The notes under the pieces: generated by a model
What the model was told of the DNA's origin: nothing
The model's input: the letters and a program-made list of their open reading frames with translations, nothing else
Database searches by the model: none
Translations under genes and position numbers: made by a program
Origin: Blautia sp. MSJ-19
Lineage (GTDB): Bacteria > Bacillota > Clostridia > Lachnospirales > Lachnospiraceae
Length of the DNA: 64,000 nt
Direction of reading: 5' to 3'
Assembly: GCF_018918125.1 (NCBI RefSeq)
Contig: NZ_JAHLQA010000005.1
Coordinates: 1-64,000, forward strand
Shown: positions 1 through 7,386 of the stretch, piece by piece
Position numbering within the stretch: the first letter of the stretch is position 1
Layout: every line of letters starts with the position of its first letter

Positions 1-6
1 AGCCAT
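1..6 (-). CDS. Start of a minus-strand gene cut by the window edge
   Basis: The first six bases read as ATGGCT on the minus strand. An AGGAGG ribosome site lies 8 nt upstream (15-20 on the plus strand), which is ideal spacing. Only two codons are visible, so no function can be given. The gene would be divergent from the restriction-modification operon. Confidence 0.4.
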
Positions 7-226
7 TTGTGAATCCTCCTTGGTAATTTTGTTTGTGGTGAACTTATTATACCTAAAGGGAGAGCATTTGGCTCTATTTATTTTTAATATTCAATTTACA
101 CCATTATACGGGCATAACCTTTTTTTTGTGGATATTGACATCGGACGGAAGGAAAGGTTGTATTTTCGATGCGAAGAGAAAACATTTATGCTGGTGGGGG
201 AACAGGCTTAATTACGTCATTTATAA

Positions 227-265
227 TTTAATTTAGTCAAAATACATAAAAATGACTAAATTAAA
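227..265. promoter_or_regulatory. Perfect 13-bp inverted repeat, probable operator of the R-M operon
   Basis: The arms at 227-239 and 253-265 are exact reverse complements, with core TTTAGTCA ... TGACTAAA, around a 13-nt A-rich centre. The right arm ends 4 nt before the -35 box of the promoter for the Fic/hsd operon. Position and symmetry suggest a repressor or activator site, but the cognate protein is unknown. Confidence 0.6.
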
Positions 266-269
266 AATA

Positions 270-298
270 TTGACGACGAAATTGAATTAGTGTACTAT
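270..298 (+). promoter_or_regulatory. Sigma-A-type promoter for the fic-hsd operon
   Basis: TTGACG at 270-275 and TACTAT at 293-298 are separated by 17 nt. The predicted start lies about 50 nt before the Fic ATG, directly downstream of the inverted repeat at 227-265. Confidence 0.6.
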
Positions 299-354
299 GA
301 ATATAATTAAGGAAGTCATATAGAATGATTAGAATAAAATTAATGGGTGATTGA

Positions 355-1404
355 ATGAGAGATTATAATTACAGAGAAAAATGGCAGAAATTGTTAACCC
401 CGGAAATAGTTAAAAAACTTACTCTTATTCATGAGTATAAGGGAGAACAGAGATTATTTATAGAAGCGCACAAAGATGAACTTAATGAACTGGTAGAAAT
501 CGCTAAGGTTCAGAGTACAGAGGCATCAAATAGAATCGAAGGTATTTCAACAGCGGACGACAGATTGAAGAATCTGGTACAGGCAAAAACAACTCCACGG
601 AATCGTGATGAATCCGAAATAGCAGGATATAGAGATGTGTTGAATACAATTCATGAGAACTATGACTATATTCCTGTAAATGCCAACTATATTCTGCAAT
701 TACACAGAGACTTATACAAATTTCTCGGAAGTGTAGATGGGGGAATATTTAAAACTTCAGATAATATTATTCGAGAAACAGATATGGATGGAACTGAACG
801 CATTCGTTTTAAACCAGTAGCTGCCTGGGAAACACCACCATCAATAGATGAATTATGCAAAGCATTTTACGAGGCAAAGGATGAGGCGGATTTATTGTTG
901 TTGGATTTTATGTTTATTCTGGATTTTTTATGCATTCATCCATTCAATGACGGAAATGGAAGAATGAGTCGGCTACTCACGTTACTTTTACTATATCAGT
1001 CAGGTTTTATTGTGGGTAAATACATCAGTATTGAAAAGATCATTGAAGAATCGAAAGAAACTTACTACGAAGTGCTTCAGGAAAGTTCCATGAACTGGCA
1101 TGAAAATCTGAATGACTATAAGCCTTTTGTGAATTATATGCTGGGCGTTATTGTAAAGGCTTATAAAGAGTTTGAATCCAGAGTAAAATTGCTGACGGAT
1201 TCAGGCTTATCCAAAACAGATCGTATTCGTGAGATAATCAAATATCATATAGGAACGATTACAAAGTCTGAGCTGATGGAAATGAATCCAGATATAAGTG
1301 ATACAACAATACAGAGAGCTTTGGCAGATTTACTGAAGAACGGAGAAATACAAAAAATTGGCGGAGGCCGCTATACAAAGTATATATGGAAAGAGGAAAA
1401 CTAA
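355..1404 (+). CDS. Fic family protein (probable AMP-transferase) with C-terminal winged helix
   Basis: Fic proteins transfer AMP or other nucleotide moieties to hydroxyl groups of target proteins. The 349-residue product carries the catalytic loop HPFNDGNGR at residues 195-203, with His195 as the expected base. An N-terminal inhibitory motif of the S-x-x-x-E-G type (58-63) would hold the enzyme off until displaced, as in class II Fic proteins. The last 70 residues look like a winged-helix DNA-binding domain (TITKSELMEM region). It is the first gene of the operon and its stop codon abuts the hsdM start, so it is co-expressed with the R-M system. Fic genes beside hsd genes are common, but their role there is not established; regulation or toxin-like activity are both possible. 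Confidence 0.9.
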   Translation: MRDYNYREKWQKLLTPEIVKKLTLIHEYKGEQRLFIEAHKDELNELVEIAKVQSTEASNRIEGISTADDRLKNLVQAKTTPRNRDESEIAGYRDVLNTIHENYDYIPVNANYILQLHRDLYKFLGSVDGGIFKTSDNIIRETDMDGTERIRFKPVAAWETPPSIDELCKAFYEAKDEADLLLLDFMFILDFLCIHPFNDGNGRMSRLLTLLLLYQSGFIVGKYISIEKIIEESKETYYEVLQESSMNWHENLNDYKPFVNYMLGVIVKAYKEFESRVKLLTDSGLSKTDRIREIIKYHIGTITKSELMEMNPDISDTTIQRALADLLKNGEIQKIGGGRYTKYIWKEEN

Positions 1405-2907
1405 ATGATTACAGGCGAATTAAAAAATAAAATTGACGGTTTATGGGATATTTTTGCTTCTGGTGGTTTGGTGAATCCACTTGAAGTAATTGAGCAGATT
1501 ACTTATCTGATGTTTATTCATGATCTGGACGATGCAGACAACACAAGAGCAAAGGAAAGTGCAATGCTTGGGCTTTCGTATCAGAGCATTTTTTCGGATG
1601 AAGTAAAAATTGGAGAAAGAACGATTGACGGTTCACAGCTTAAATGGTCCGTCTTTCATGATTTTCCTGCCGATAAAATGTACTCCGTAATACAGGAATG
1701 GGTATTTCCGTTTATAAAAACGTTACACAGTGATAAGAACAGTGCGTACTCTAAATACATGGATGATGCAATTTTTAAATTGCCAACACCACTCGTTTTA
1801 TCGAAGGTAGTAGATTCATTAGACGAAATCTATAAGATGATGAATGAAATTCAGACAGCAGATGTAAGAGGAGATGTGTACGAGTATCTTTTGTCAAAAA
1901 TTGCACAGTCGGGACTGAATGGGCAGTTCAGAACTCCAAGACATATTATTCGCATGATGGTAGAAATGATGGATCCTTCAAGCGATGAAGTAATCTGCGA
2001 TCCAGCCTGTGGAACATCGGGATTTCTGGTTGCAGCAGGAGAATATTTAAAGGAAAAGAAGAAGGAAGAAATTTTCTTTGACAAACAGAAAAAAGATCAT
2101 TATATGAATCACATGTTCCACGGATATGATATGGACAGAACAATGCTTCGTATCGGAGCCATGAATATGATGACACATGGAATTGATAATCCATTTATTG
2201 AATACAGAGACAGCTTGTCTGATCAGAATCAGGACAAGGATAAGTATTCATTGATTCTTGCAAACCCGCCATTCAAGGGAAGTCTTGATGCAGAGTCTGT
2301 ATCAGGAGATTTACTTAAAGTCTGCAAGACAAAAAAGACAGAATTACTGTTCCTGGCGTTGTTCCTTCGTATGTTGAAGATAGGAGGAAGATGTGCCTGC
2401 ATCGTTCCAGATGGTGTTCTGTTTGGCTCATCCAAAGCCCATAAAAGCATTCGAAAAGAAATCGTGGAAAACCAGAGACTGGAAGCAGTTATTTCAATGC
2501 CTTCTGGTGTGTTCAAACCATACGCAGGAGTATCAACAGCTATTCTTATATTTACAAAAACAGAACATGGTGGAACAGATAACGTGTGGTTTTATGACAT
2601 GACAGCAGACGGATTTAGCTTGGATGATAAACGTATCCCAACTACAGAAAATGATATTCCAGATATTATTGAGAGATTCCGGAATTTAGATAAAGAAGCA
2701 GACAGAAAACGTACAGACAAATCCTTCATGGTTCCGAAACAGGATATCGTTGAGAACGATTATGATCTGAGTATCAATAAATACAAAGAAATAGAGTATA
2801 TACCAGTCGAATATCCACCGACATCTGAAATTATGGCTAATATCCGCGAGATTGAGATGGAGATTGGGAAAGAGATGGATGAGCTGGAGAGATTGCTGAA
2901 TCTTTAA
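1405..2907 (+). CDS. hsdM: Type I restriction-modification system methyltransferase subunit HsdM
   Basis: HsdM methylates adenine N6 at the target chosen by HsdS and is shared by the modifying (M2S) and restricting (R2M2S) complexes. The 500-residue protein has an N-terminal helical HsdM_N region, the SAM-binding motif DPACGTSG at 199-206 and the N6-adenine catalytic motif NPPF at 287-290, in the order usual for the family and at normal length. Its ATG follows the fic stop codon without a gap, implying translational coupling. A 242-bp gap separates it from hsdS1. Confidence 0.96.
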   Translation: MITGELKNKIDGLWDIFASGGLVNPLEVIEQITYLMFIHDLDDADNTRAKESAMLGLSYQSIFSDEVKIGERTIDGSQLKWSVFHDFPADKMYSVIQEWVFPFIKTLHSDKNSAYSKYMDDAIFKLPTPLVLSKVVDSLDEIYKMMNEIQTADVRGDVYEYLLSKIAQSGLNGQFRTPRHIIRMMVEMMDPSSDEVICDPACGTSGFLVAAGEYLKEKKKEEIFFDKQKKDHYMNHMFHGYDMDRTMLRIGAMNMMTHGIDNPFIEYRDSLSDQNQDKDKYSLILANPPFKGSLDAESVSGDLLKVCKTKKTELLFLALFLRMLKIGGRCACIVPDGVLFGSSKAHKSIRKEIVENQRLEAVISMPSGVFKPYAGVSTAILIFTKTEHGGTDNVWFYDMTADGFSLDDKRIPTTENDIPDIIERFRNLDKEADRKRTDKSFMVPKQDIVENDYDLSINKYKEIEYIPVEYPPTSEIMANIREIEMEIGKEMDELERLLNL

Positions 2908-3126
2908 TGGATAAGATAACAGTATAGTAATCAGTGATTTGAAACAAAAATTGACAAAGAAATAGTCAACCCCAGGAGCAAAGGATTCTAAACATTAAGA
3001 TGTCTACTCCCATTCGGGAACCCAGCTTTAATCCATCACAAGTTGACTATTGTTAATGATAACATGATTAAATTGTATGTCAAGATTTTGGAGGAAATTT
3101 ATGAATAAAAGGAAAGGAAATACAAA

Positions 3127-3143
3127 TTCGGATTTGTAGGGAT
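3127..3143 (+). repeat. Direct repeat DR1, copy 1 (17 bp)
   Basis: The 17-bp sequence ttcggatttgtagggat lies 6 nt before the hsdS1 ATG. An identical copy at 6225-6241 precedes hsdS2 in the same orientation. Confidence 0.85.
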
Positions 3144-3149
3144 TGATAA

Positions 3150-4262
3150 ATGAAAGTAAAAATAGAAAATTTAACAAAAATAAAGACAGGTAAACTTGAT
3201 GCAAATGCATCTTCTGAAGATGGGAGATATCCTTTTTTTACTTGTTCAAGAGAACCGTTAAAAATATCAACATATTCTTATGATTGCGAATGTGTTTTGG
3301 TAGCTGGTAATGGTGATTTGAATGTCAAGTATTACAATGGAAAGTTTGATGCTTATCAGCGAACATACATAATTGAAGACAATGGTAGTGGAAAGTTATA
3401 TATGCCATATTTGTATTATTTTATGGAAGGATATATTGAAGAACTGAGAAAACAAGCCATTGGTGGGGTGATAAAGTATATTAAACTGAGAAACCTCACA
3501 GATGCATTGATTAAATTACCGTCGATTGATGAACAGAAAACAATAGCTTATATTTTGGAGAAGACAAGTCAGCTTTTAGAAATGCGTAAAAAGGAAATTA
3601 ACAGTTTGGATAATCTCATAAAAGCCCGATTTGTCGAGATGTTTGGGGATTTAGCTAATCCAGAGTGCTTATGGGGTAAAAGTAAACTTGTAGATGTTTG
3701 TGCAGATAAAGATGATATAAAATGTGGACCATTTGGTACTCAACTAAACAAGGATGAGTATGTAGAATCTGGAATTGCTGTATGGGAAATCCCACAGATC
3801 AATGCGGCGTTTTTGACTAAACCAACACATTTTTTAACGGAGGAGAAAGCTGAACAGTTAAAGGCGTATACAATTATTCCAGGTGATATTGCAATGTCGA
3901 GAAAAGGAAATGTTGGAAAATGTGCGCTTTTCCCTAATAATTATCAAAAAGGAATTATTCATTCTGATGTTTTGAGAATCAGAGTAGACTGTAAAAGAGT
4001 AAATCCTTTGTTTATAATGTGTCAATTACATTTTAGTGGAGCAGTTACAAGACAAATAGAATTGGTGAGTTCAGGAGCAATAATGGCAGGAGTGAATGTT
4101 ACGAAATTAAAACAGATTTATATACATGTTCCACCAATAGAACTTCAAAATCAATTTGCAGATTTTGTTTGTGCCATAGACAAATCAAAAGTTGCAGTGC
4201 AGAAAGCTCTCGATGAGACACAGAAACTATTTGACAGTCTTATGCAACAGTATTTTGGGTGA
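3150..4262 (+). CDS. hsdS: Type I restriction-modification specificity subunit HsdS (copy 1)
   Basis: HsdS sets the DNA sequence recognised by the type I complex through two target-recognition domains, each reading one half-site. The 370-residue protein has TRD1 (about 1-125), a central conserved helix ending near IKARFVEMFGD (about residues 157-167), TRD2 (about 175-325) and a C-terminal conserved helix ending in DSLMQQYFG. The central and C-terminal segments are almost identical in DNA to those of hsdS2 (6250-7386), while the TRDs differ, as expected for domain-shuffling specificity genes. The DR1 repeat sits immediately upstream. This copy keeps the full C-terminal helix that hsdS2 lacks. 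Confidence 0.93.
   Translation: MKVKIENLTKIKTGKLDANASSEDGRYPFFTCSREPLKISTYSYDCECVLVAGNGDLNVKYYNGKFDAYQRTYIIEDNGSGKLYMPYLYYFMEGYIEELRKQAIGGVIKYIKLRNLTDALIKLPSIDEQKTIAYILEKTSQLLEMRKKEINSLDNLIKARFVEMFGDLANPECLWGKSKLVDVCADKDDIKCGPFGTQLNKDEYVESGIAVWEIPQINAAFLTKPTHFLTEEKAEQLKAYTIIPGDIAMSRKGNVGKCALFPNNYQKGIIHSDVLRIRVDCKRVNPLFIMCQLHFSGAVTRQIELVSSGAIMAGVNVTKLKQIYIHVPPIELQNQFADFVCAIDKSKVAVQKALDETQKLFDSLMQQYFG
3622..3651 (+). repeat. Direct repeat DR2, copy 1 (30 bp, central hsdS region)
   Basis: Thirty bases in the central conserved helix of hsdS1 are identical to 6766-6795 in hsdS2, in the same orientation. This is a possible crossover point for swapping TRD2. Confidence 0.88.
4140..4195 (+). repeat. 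Direct repeat DR3, copy 1 (56 bp, 3' end of hsdS)
   Basis: Fifty-six bases near the 3' end of hsdS1 are identical to 7282-7337 in hsdS2. Identity stops sharply at the end of the IDKSKVA codons, after which the two genes are unrelated. Confidence 0.9.
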
Positions 4263-4274
4263 GGTGATTCATAG

Positions 4275-4733
4275 ATGGCAATGATGACAGTATATCATGG
4301 CGGCTATCAGCCGGTAGAAAAACCGGAAATACGAAAAGGACGCAATACAAAAGATTTTGGAACAGGATTTTACTGTACCATTATTAAAGAACAGGCACAA
4401 AGATGGGCGAGACGTTACAATACAAAAGTAGTTTCCATCTATAATGTGCGTCTGAATTCTAATTTAAAAATAAAAGAATTTAAGGAAATGACAGAAGAAT
4501 GGCTTGATTTTATTATCGCCTGCCGAAGTGGACAAGATCATGACTATGATATTGTCATTGGAGCTATGGCAGATGATCAGATTTATAACTTTATTTCAGA
4601 TTACATGGATGGTGTAATTACACGAGAACAGTTCTGGGTGCTTGCCAAGTTTAAATATCCGACACACCAGATTGTATTCTGTACAGATGCAGCATTGAAA
4701 TGTTTGGAATATCGAGATTGTGAGGTGCTTTGA
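4275..4733 (+). CDS. DUF3990 domain protein, possible ADP-ribosyltransferase-like toxin
   Basis: The 152-residue protein begins with YHGGYQPVEKP and carries DFGTGFYCT followed by an EQAQRWA helix, the signature of the DUF3990 family. That family has been linked by sequence to ADP-ribosyltransferase folds; I recall this rather than being able to test it. It has a GAGGTGA ribosome site and overlaps the next gene by 4 nt (ATGA), so the two are co-translated. It lies inside the segment bounded by direct repeats shared by the two hsdS genes, so it would be lost if they recombine. A toxin-like or phage-defence role is inference. Confidence 0.75.
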   Translation: MAMMTVYHGGYQPVEKPEIRKGRNTKDFGTGFYCTIIKEQAQRWARRYNTKVVSIYNVRLNSNLKIKEFKEMTEEWLDFIIACRSGQDHDYDIVIGAMADDQIYNFISDYMDGVITREQFWVLAKFKYPTHQIVFCTDAALKCLEYRDCEVL

Positions 4734-5194
4734 TGATAGGGATTGGAAGGGAAACACAAAAGGATAACGACTTGTTTTTTACCTGTAGTTTGATTGATTA
4801 TATCGCGAGAAAGACAAAGAATATCCGTGCAGATGTTGTAAATCAACTTGGTAAAAAACGCTTAGAGAAGATATATGATCTTGCAGATGTTTACCATTGC
4901 GATAACATTGATCGAGTAAGTGAAGACTTCATAGAAGAGGCACAAATAAGCATTGGTACATTTGATAATGTTGGAGAATGCAAATATTCAATTCCATCTC
5001 ATTGGGATATCGGAAAAGTATATAAACGTCTCATAAAACAAGTGGCAAAGTACGAAAATATAAGCATTATTGATGCATTGATTAAAGTATATAATTCGTT
5101 TATCAGTGCCAAGATTGACGATTATAACAGTAGTGTGTATTACGAAAATCCTTCGTATATATTTGAATCATATAAAGAAAATAAAATGCTTTAA
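4730..5194 (+). CDS. Uncharacterised partner of the DUF3990 protein
   Basis: This 154-residue soluble protein overlaps the DUF3990 gene by 4 nt. It is mostly helical, with segments such as DLFFTCSLIDYIARKTKN near residues 14-31 and a C-terminal region rich in Tyr, Asp and Asn. There is no signal peptide, membrane segment or catalytic motif that I recognise. The strict coupling suggests an antitoxin or immunity partner, or a second subunit, but this is inferred from gene order only. It may relate to DUF3791-type proteins that accompany DUF3990; I am not certain. Confidence 0.7.
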   Translation: MMIGIGRETQKDNDLFFTCSLIDYIARKTKNIRADVVNQLGKKRLEKIYDLADVYHCDNIDRVSEDFIEEAQISIGTFDNVGECKYSIPSHWDIGKVYKRLIKQVAKYENISIIDALIKVYNSFISAKIDDYNSSVYYENPSYIFESYKENKML

Positions 5195-5242
5195 ATAAAA
5201 TGGTTGAAGGATGCTGGTATATTTCGAAAGGAGTATAGCAGC

Positions 5243-6211
5243 ATGGAAGATAAAATTGTAAAAATACTGAATGAAATGTCCGAATATCTCTCAATAACGC
5301 AGATGAAGAAACTTCAAGAAGTCATTCTGAAGACATTTTCGGAGAATACAGCAAGTAAAGTGGAAATTCCCAATGAGGATTTCCTGAAAATGTTTCTGGA
5401 TGCGAAAAAAATAGAAGGCTGTTCTGACAGAACATTACAGTATTACAAAGTTACTGTAGAACACTTGCTTTCTCAGATAAAAACATCTGTCAGAAAGATC
5501 ACAACAGAAGAAATTAGAGCATATCTGGCTGATTATCAGAAAAACAGCAAGTGCTCCAATGTTACGATTGATAATATACGGCGAAATATATCAAGTTTTT
5601 TCTCTTGGTTGGAGGAAGAAGATTATATTTTGAAGAGCCCTATGCGAAGAATTCACAAGATCAGGACCAAAACTGTTGTAAAAAGCGTTATTACAGATGA
5701 GGGAATAGAAAAACTTCGTGACAACTGTATGGAAATCAGGGATCTTGCAATTATTGATTTGCTTTATTCTACAGGAATTCGTGTAGGAGAATTGGTTAAT
5801 TTGAACATAGATGATATTGACTTAGAAGGCCGAGAATGCGTTGTTTATGGAAAAGGAGACAAAGAAAGAAGAGTTTATTTTGATGCAAAATCTAAAGTAC
5901 ATCTGATGCGTTACATTGCAGAACGCGAAGATTCTAACCCAGCATTATTTGTAACTTTAGACGCGCCACATGATAGGCTGAAAATCAGCGGGGTAGAAAT
6001 TCGGTTGCGCCAGCTGGGGCGAAGATTGGAACTAGAAAGGATACATCCGCACAAATTCCGGCGAACAATGGCGACAAGAGCGATAGATAAAGGAATGCCA
6101 ATCGAGCAGGTACAGAAAATATTAGGGCATTCCCAGATTGACACAACGATGCAGTATGCAATGGTAAACCAAAACAACGTAAAATCATCCCACCAAAAAT
6201 ATATGAGTTGA
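5243..6211 (+). CDS. Tyrosine recombinase (XerC/D-like integrase) between two hsdS genes
   Basis: The 322-residue enzyme has an N-terminal SAM-like DNA-binding domain and a catalytic domain with the full tyrosine-recombinase set: Arg180 (GIRVGEL), Lys204 (GKGDKER), His270 and Arg273 (HPHKFRR), His296 (LGHSQ) and nucleophile Tyr305. I chose the ATG at 5243 because an AAAGGAG ribosome site is 10 nt upstream; an in-frame TTG at 5204 has none. Recombinases beside duplicated hsdS genes usually switch type I specificity by rearranging TRDs. Here both hsdS genes are on the same strand, so its reaction would be excision/integration or exchange rather than inversion. Chromosome-dimer XerC/D is unlikely given the location. 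Confidence 0.93.
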   Translation: MEDKIVKILNEMSEYLSITQMKKLQEVILKTFSENTASKVEIPNEDFLKMFLDAKKIEGCSDRTLQYYKVTVEHLLSQIKTSVRKITTEEIRAYLADYQKNSKCSNVTIDNIRRNISSFFSWLEEEDYILKSPMRRIHKIRTKTVVKSVITDEGIEKLRDNCMEIRDLAIIDLLYSTGIRVGELVNLNIDDIDLEGRECVVYGKGDKERRVYFDAKSKVHLMRYIAEREDSNPALFVTLDAPHDRLKISGVEIRLRQLGRRLELERIHPHKFRRTMATRAIDKGMPIEQVQKILGHSQIDTTMQYAMVNQNNVKSSHQKYMS

Positions 6212-6224
6212 TGGAATATGCAAC

Positions 6225-6241
6225 TTCGGATTTGTAGGGAT
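6225..6241 (+). repeat. Direct repeat DR1, copy 2 (17 bp)
   Basis: This copy is identical to 3127-3143 and lies 8 nt before the hsdS2 ATG, straight after the recombinase gene. Confidence 0.85.
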
Positions 6242-6249
6242 GATAAGTG

Positions 6250-7386
6250 ATGAAATTAATGGATGTTTGTGATTTTCAAGGTGGTTCGCAACCACCAAAG
6301 GATGAGTGGTCTTTTGAAAAACAAGAAGGGTATGTTCGTATGCTTCAAATACGTGATTTTACTCAAAGTGAAAAAGTGAGACCGGAATATATTAAGATAA
6401 ACAAGAGCACTAAAATTTGCGAAGCTGATGATATTTTGATAGCAAGATACGGAGCGTCAATTGGAAAAATACTAACAGGACTGTCTGGAGCATATAATGT
6501 GGCAATAATGCGCACTATCCCTAACACGAGAAAAATTCAAAAAAGATATTTGTATTATTACTTAAAATCAACATATTTTCAAAACAAAATCTTAAATGTC
6601 GGTTCAAGAGCGGCACAGGCGGGATTTAATAAAGAGGATTTGGCGAAATTGGAAATTGAATGTCCAGATTTATCGAAGCAAGAGAGTATTGTAAGTATTT
6701 TACAGAAAACTGAATTTATTATCAAGAGGAGAAAAGAAGAGCTTATTAATTTAGACAATCTTATTAAAGCCCGATTTGTCGAGATGTTTGGGGATATAAA
6801 ATTAAATCCGAGCAAATATCAAATGTGTAAAATTGAAAAATTGCTTAAAAGTTGTGAAGCGGGTTGGAGTGGTAATGGAACACAAAGGGCAAAAAAAGAA
6901 AATGAGGTTGCTGTTTTAAAAGTCAGTGCCGTTACAAAAGGATATTTTATTCCAGATGAGTGCAAAGTTTTAGATAATCAAAAGAATATAAAAAAATATA
7001 TTTTTCCAGAAAAAGGAGATTTAATTTTTAGTAGGGCGAATACTCGCGAAATGGTTGGAGCAACTGCCATTATTGCAGAAGATTATCCAGATTTAATCTT
7101 ACCAGATAAATTATGGAAAATTAAGTTTAAAGAGAATGTTAATGTGTTTTATATGAAATATGTGTTAAGCAGCAAGTGTATTAGAGAACAATTTTCAGCA
7201 GCATCAACTGGAACAAGTGGTTCGATGTTTAATGTTTCAATGGAAAAATTCAAGTCAATAGAAGTACCAGTGGCACCATTTGAACTTCAAAATCAATTTG
7301 CAGATTTTGTTTGTGCCATAGACAAATCAAAAGTTGCCATACTAAAAAATTATTCACAAGGAGGTGTTCTATCCTATGCTAACTAA
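6250..7386 (+). CDS. hsdS: Type I restriction-modification specificity subunit HsdS (copy 2, altered C terminus)
   Basis: The 378-residue second specificity protein has TRD1 (about 1-140), the central conserved helix (about 145-182, with ARFVEMFGD) and TRD2 (about 190-340). TRD sequences differ from hsdS1, so it should recognise another site. After IDKSKVA the reading frame leaves the conserved HsdS tail and runs through the hsdR ribosome site, ending in GGVLSYAN. The last conserved helix present in hsdS1 is therefore missing. I place the start at the ATG at 6250, matching the hsdS1 layout; a GTG at 6247 adds one residue. Its 3' end overlaps hsdR by 11 nt. Either copy could serve the same HsdM and HsdR. 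Confidence 0.9.
   Translation: MKLMDVCDFQGGSQPPKDEWSFEKQEGYVRMLQIRDFTQSEKVRPEYIKINKSTKICEADDILIARYGASIGKILTGLSGAYNVAIMRTIPNTRKIQKRYLYYYLKSTYFQNKILNVGSRAAQAGFNKEDLAKLEIECPDLSKQESIVSILQKTEFIIKRRKEELINLDNLIKARFVEMFGDIKLNPSKYQMCKIEKLLKSCEAGWSGNGTQRAKKENEVAVLKVSAVTKGYFIPDECKVLDNQKNIKKYIFPEKGDLIFSRANTREMVGATAIIAEDYPDLILPDKLWKIKFKENVNVFYMKYVLSSKCIREQFSAASTGTSGSMFNVSMEKFKSIEVPVAPFELQNQFADFVCAIDKSKVAILKNYSQGGVLSYAN
6766..6795 (+). repeat. Direct repeat DR2, copy 2 (30 bp)
   Basis: This copy is identical to 3622-3651 and lies in the central conserved helix of hsdS2. Confidence 0.88.
7282..7337 (+). repeat. Direct repeat DR3, copy 2 (56 bp)
   Basis: This copy is identical to 4140-4195. The DNA beyond it leads straight into the hsdR ribosome site instead of the normal hsdS tail. 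Confidence 0.9.

Noticed and set aside
20-211. Small 63-codon open frame at the left edge
   Set aside because: Although a TCCTCC run is nearby it is the minus-strand ribosome site of the divergent gene; the frame has no plus-strand ribosome site and no recognisable domain.
3127-7337. Invertible hsdS promoter or shufflon by inverted repeats
   Set aside because: I looked for inverted copies of the shared hsdS blocks and saw none; all three repeat pairs are in direct orientation.
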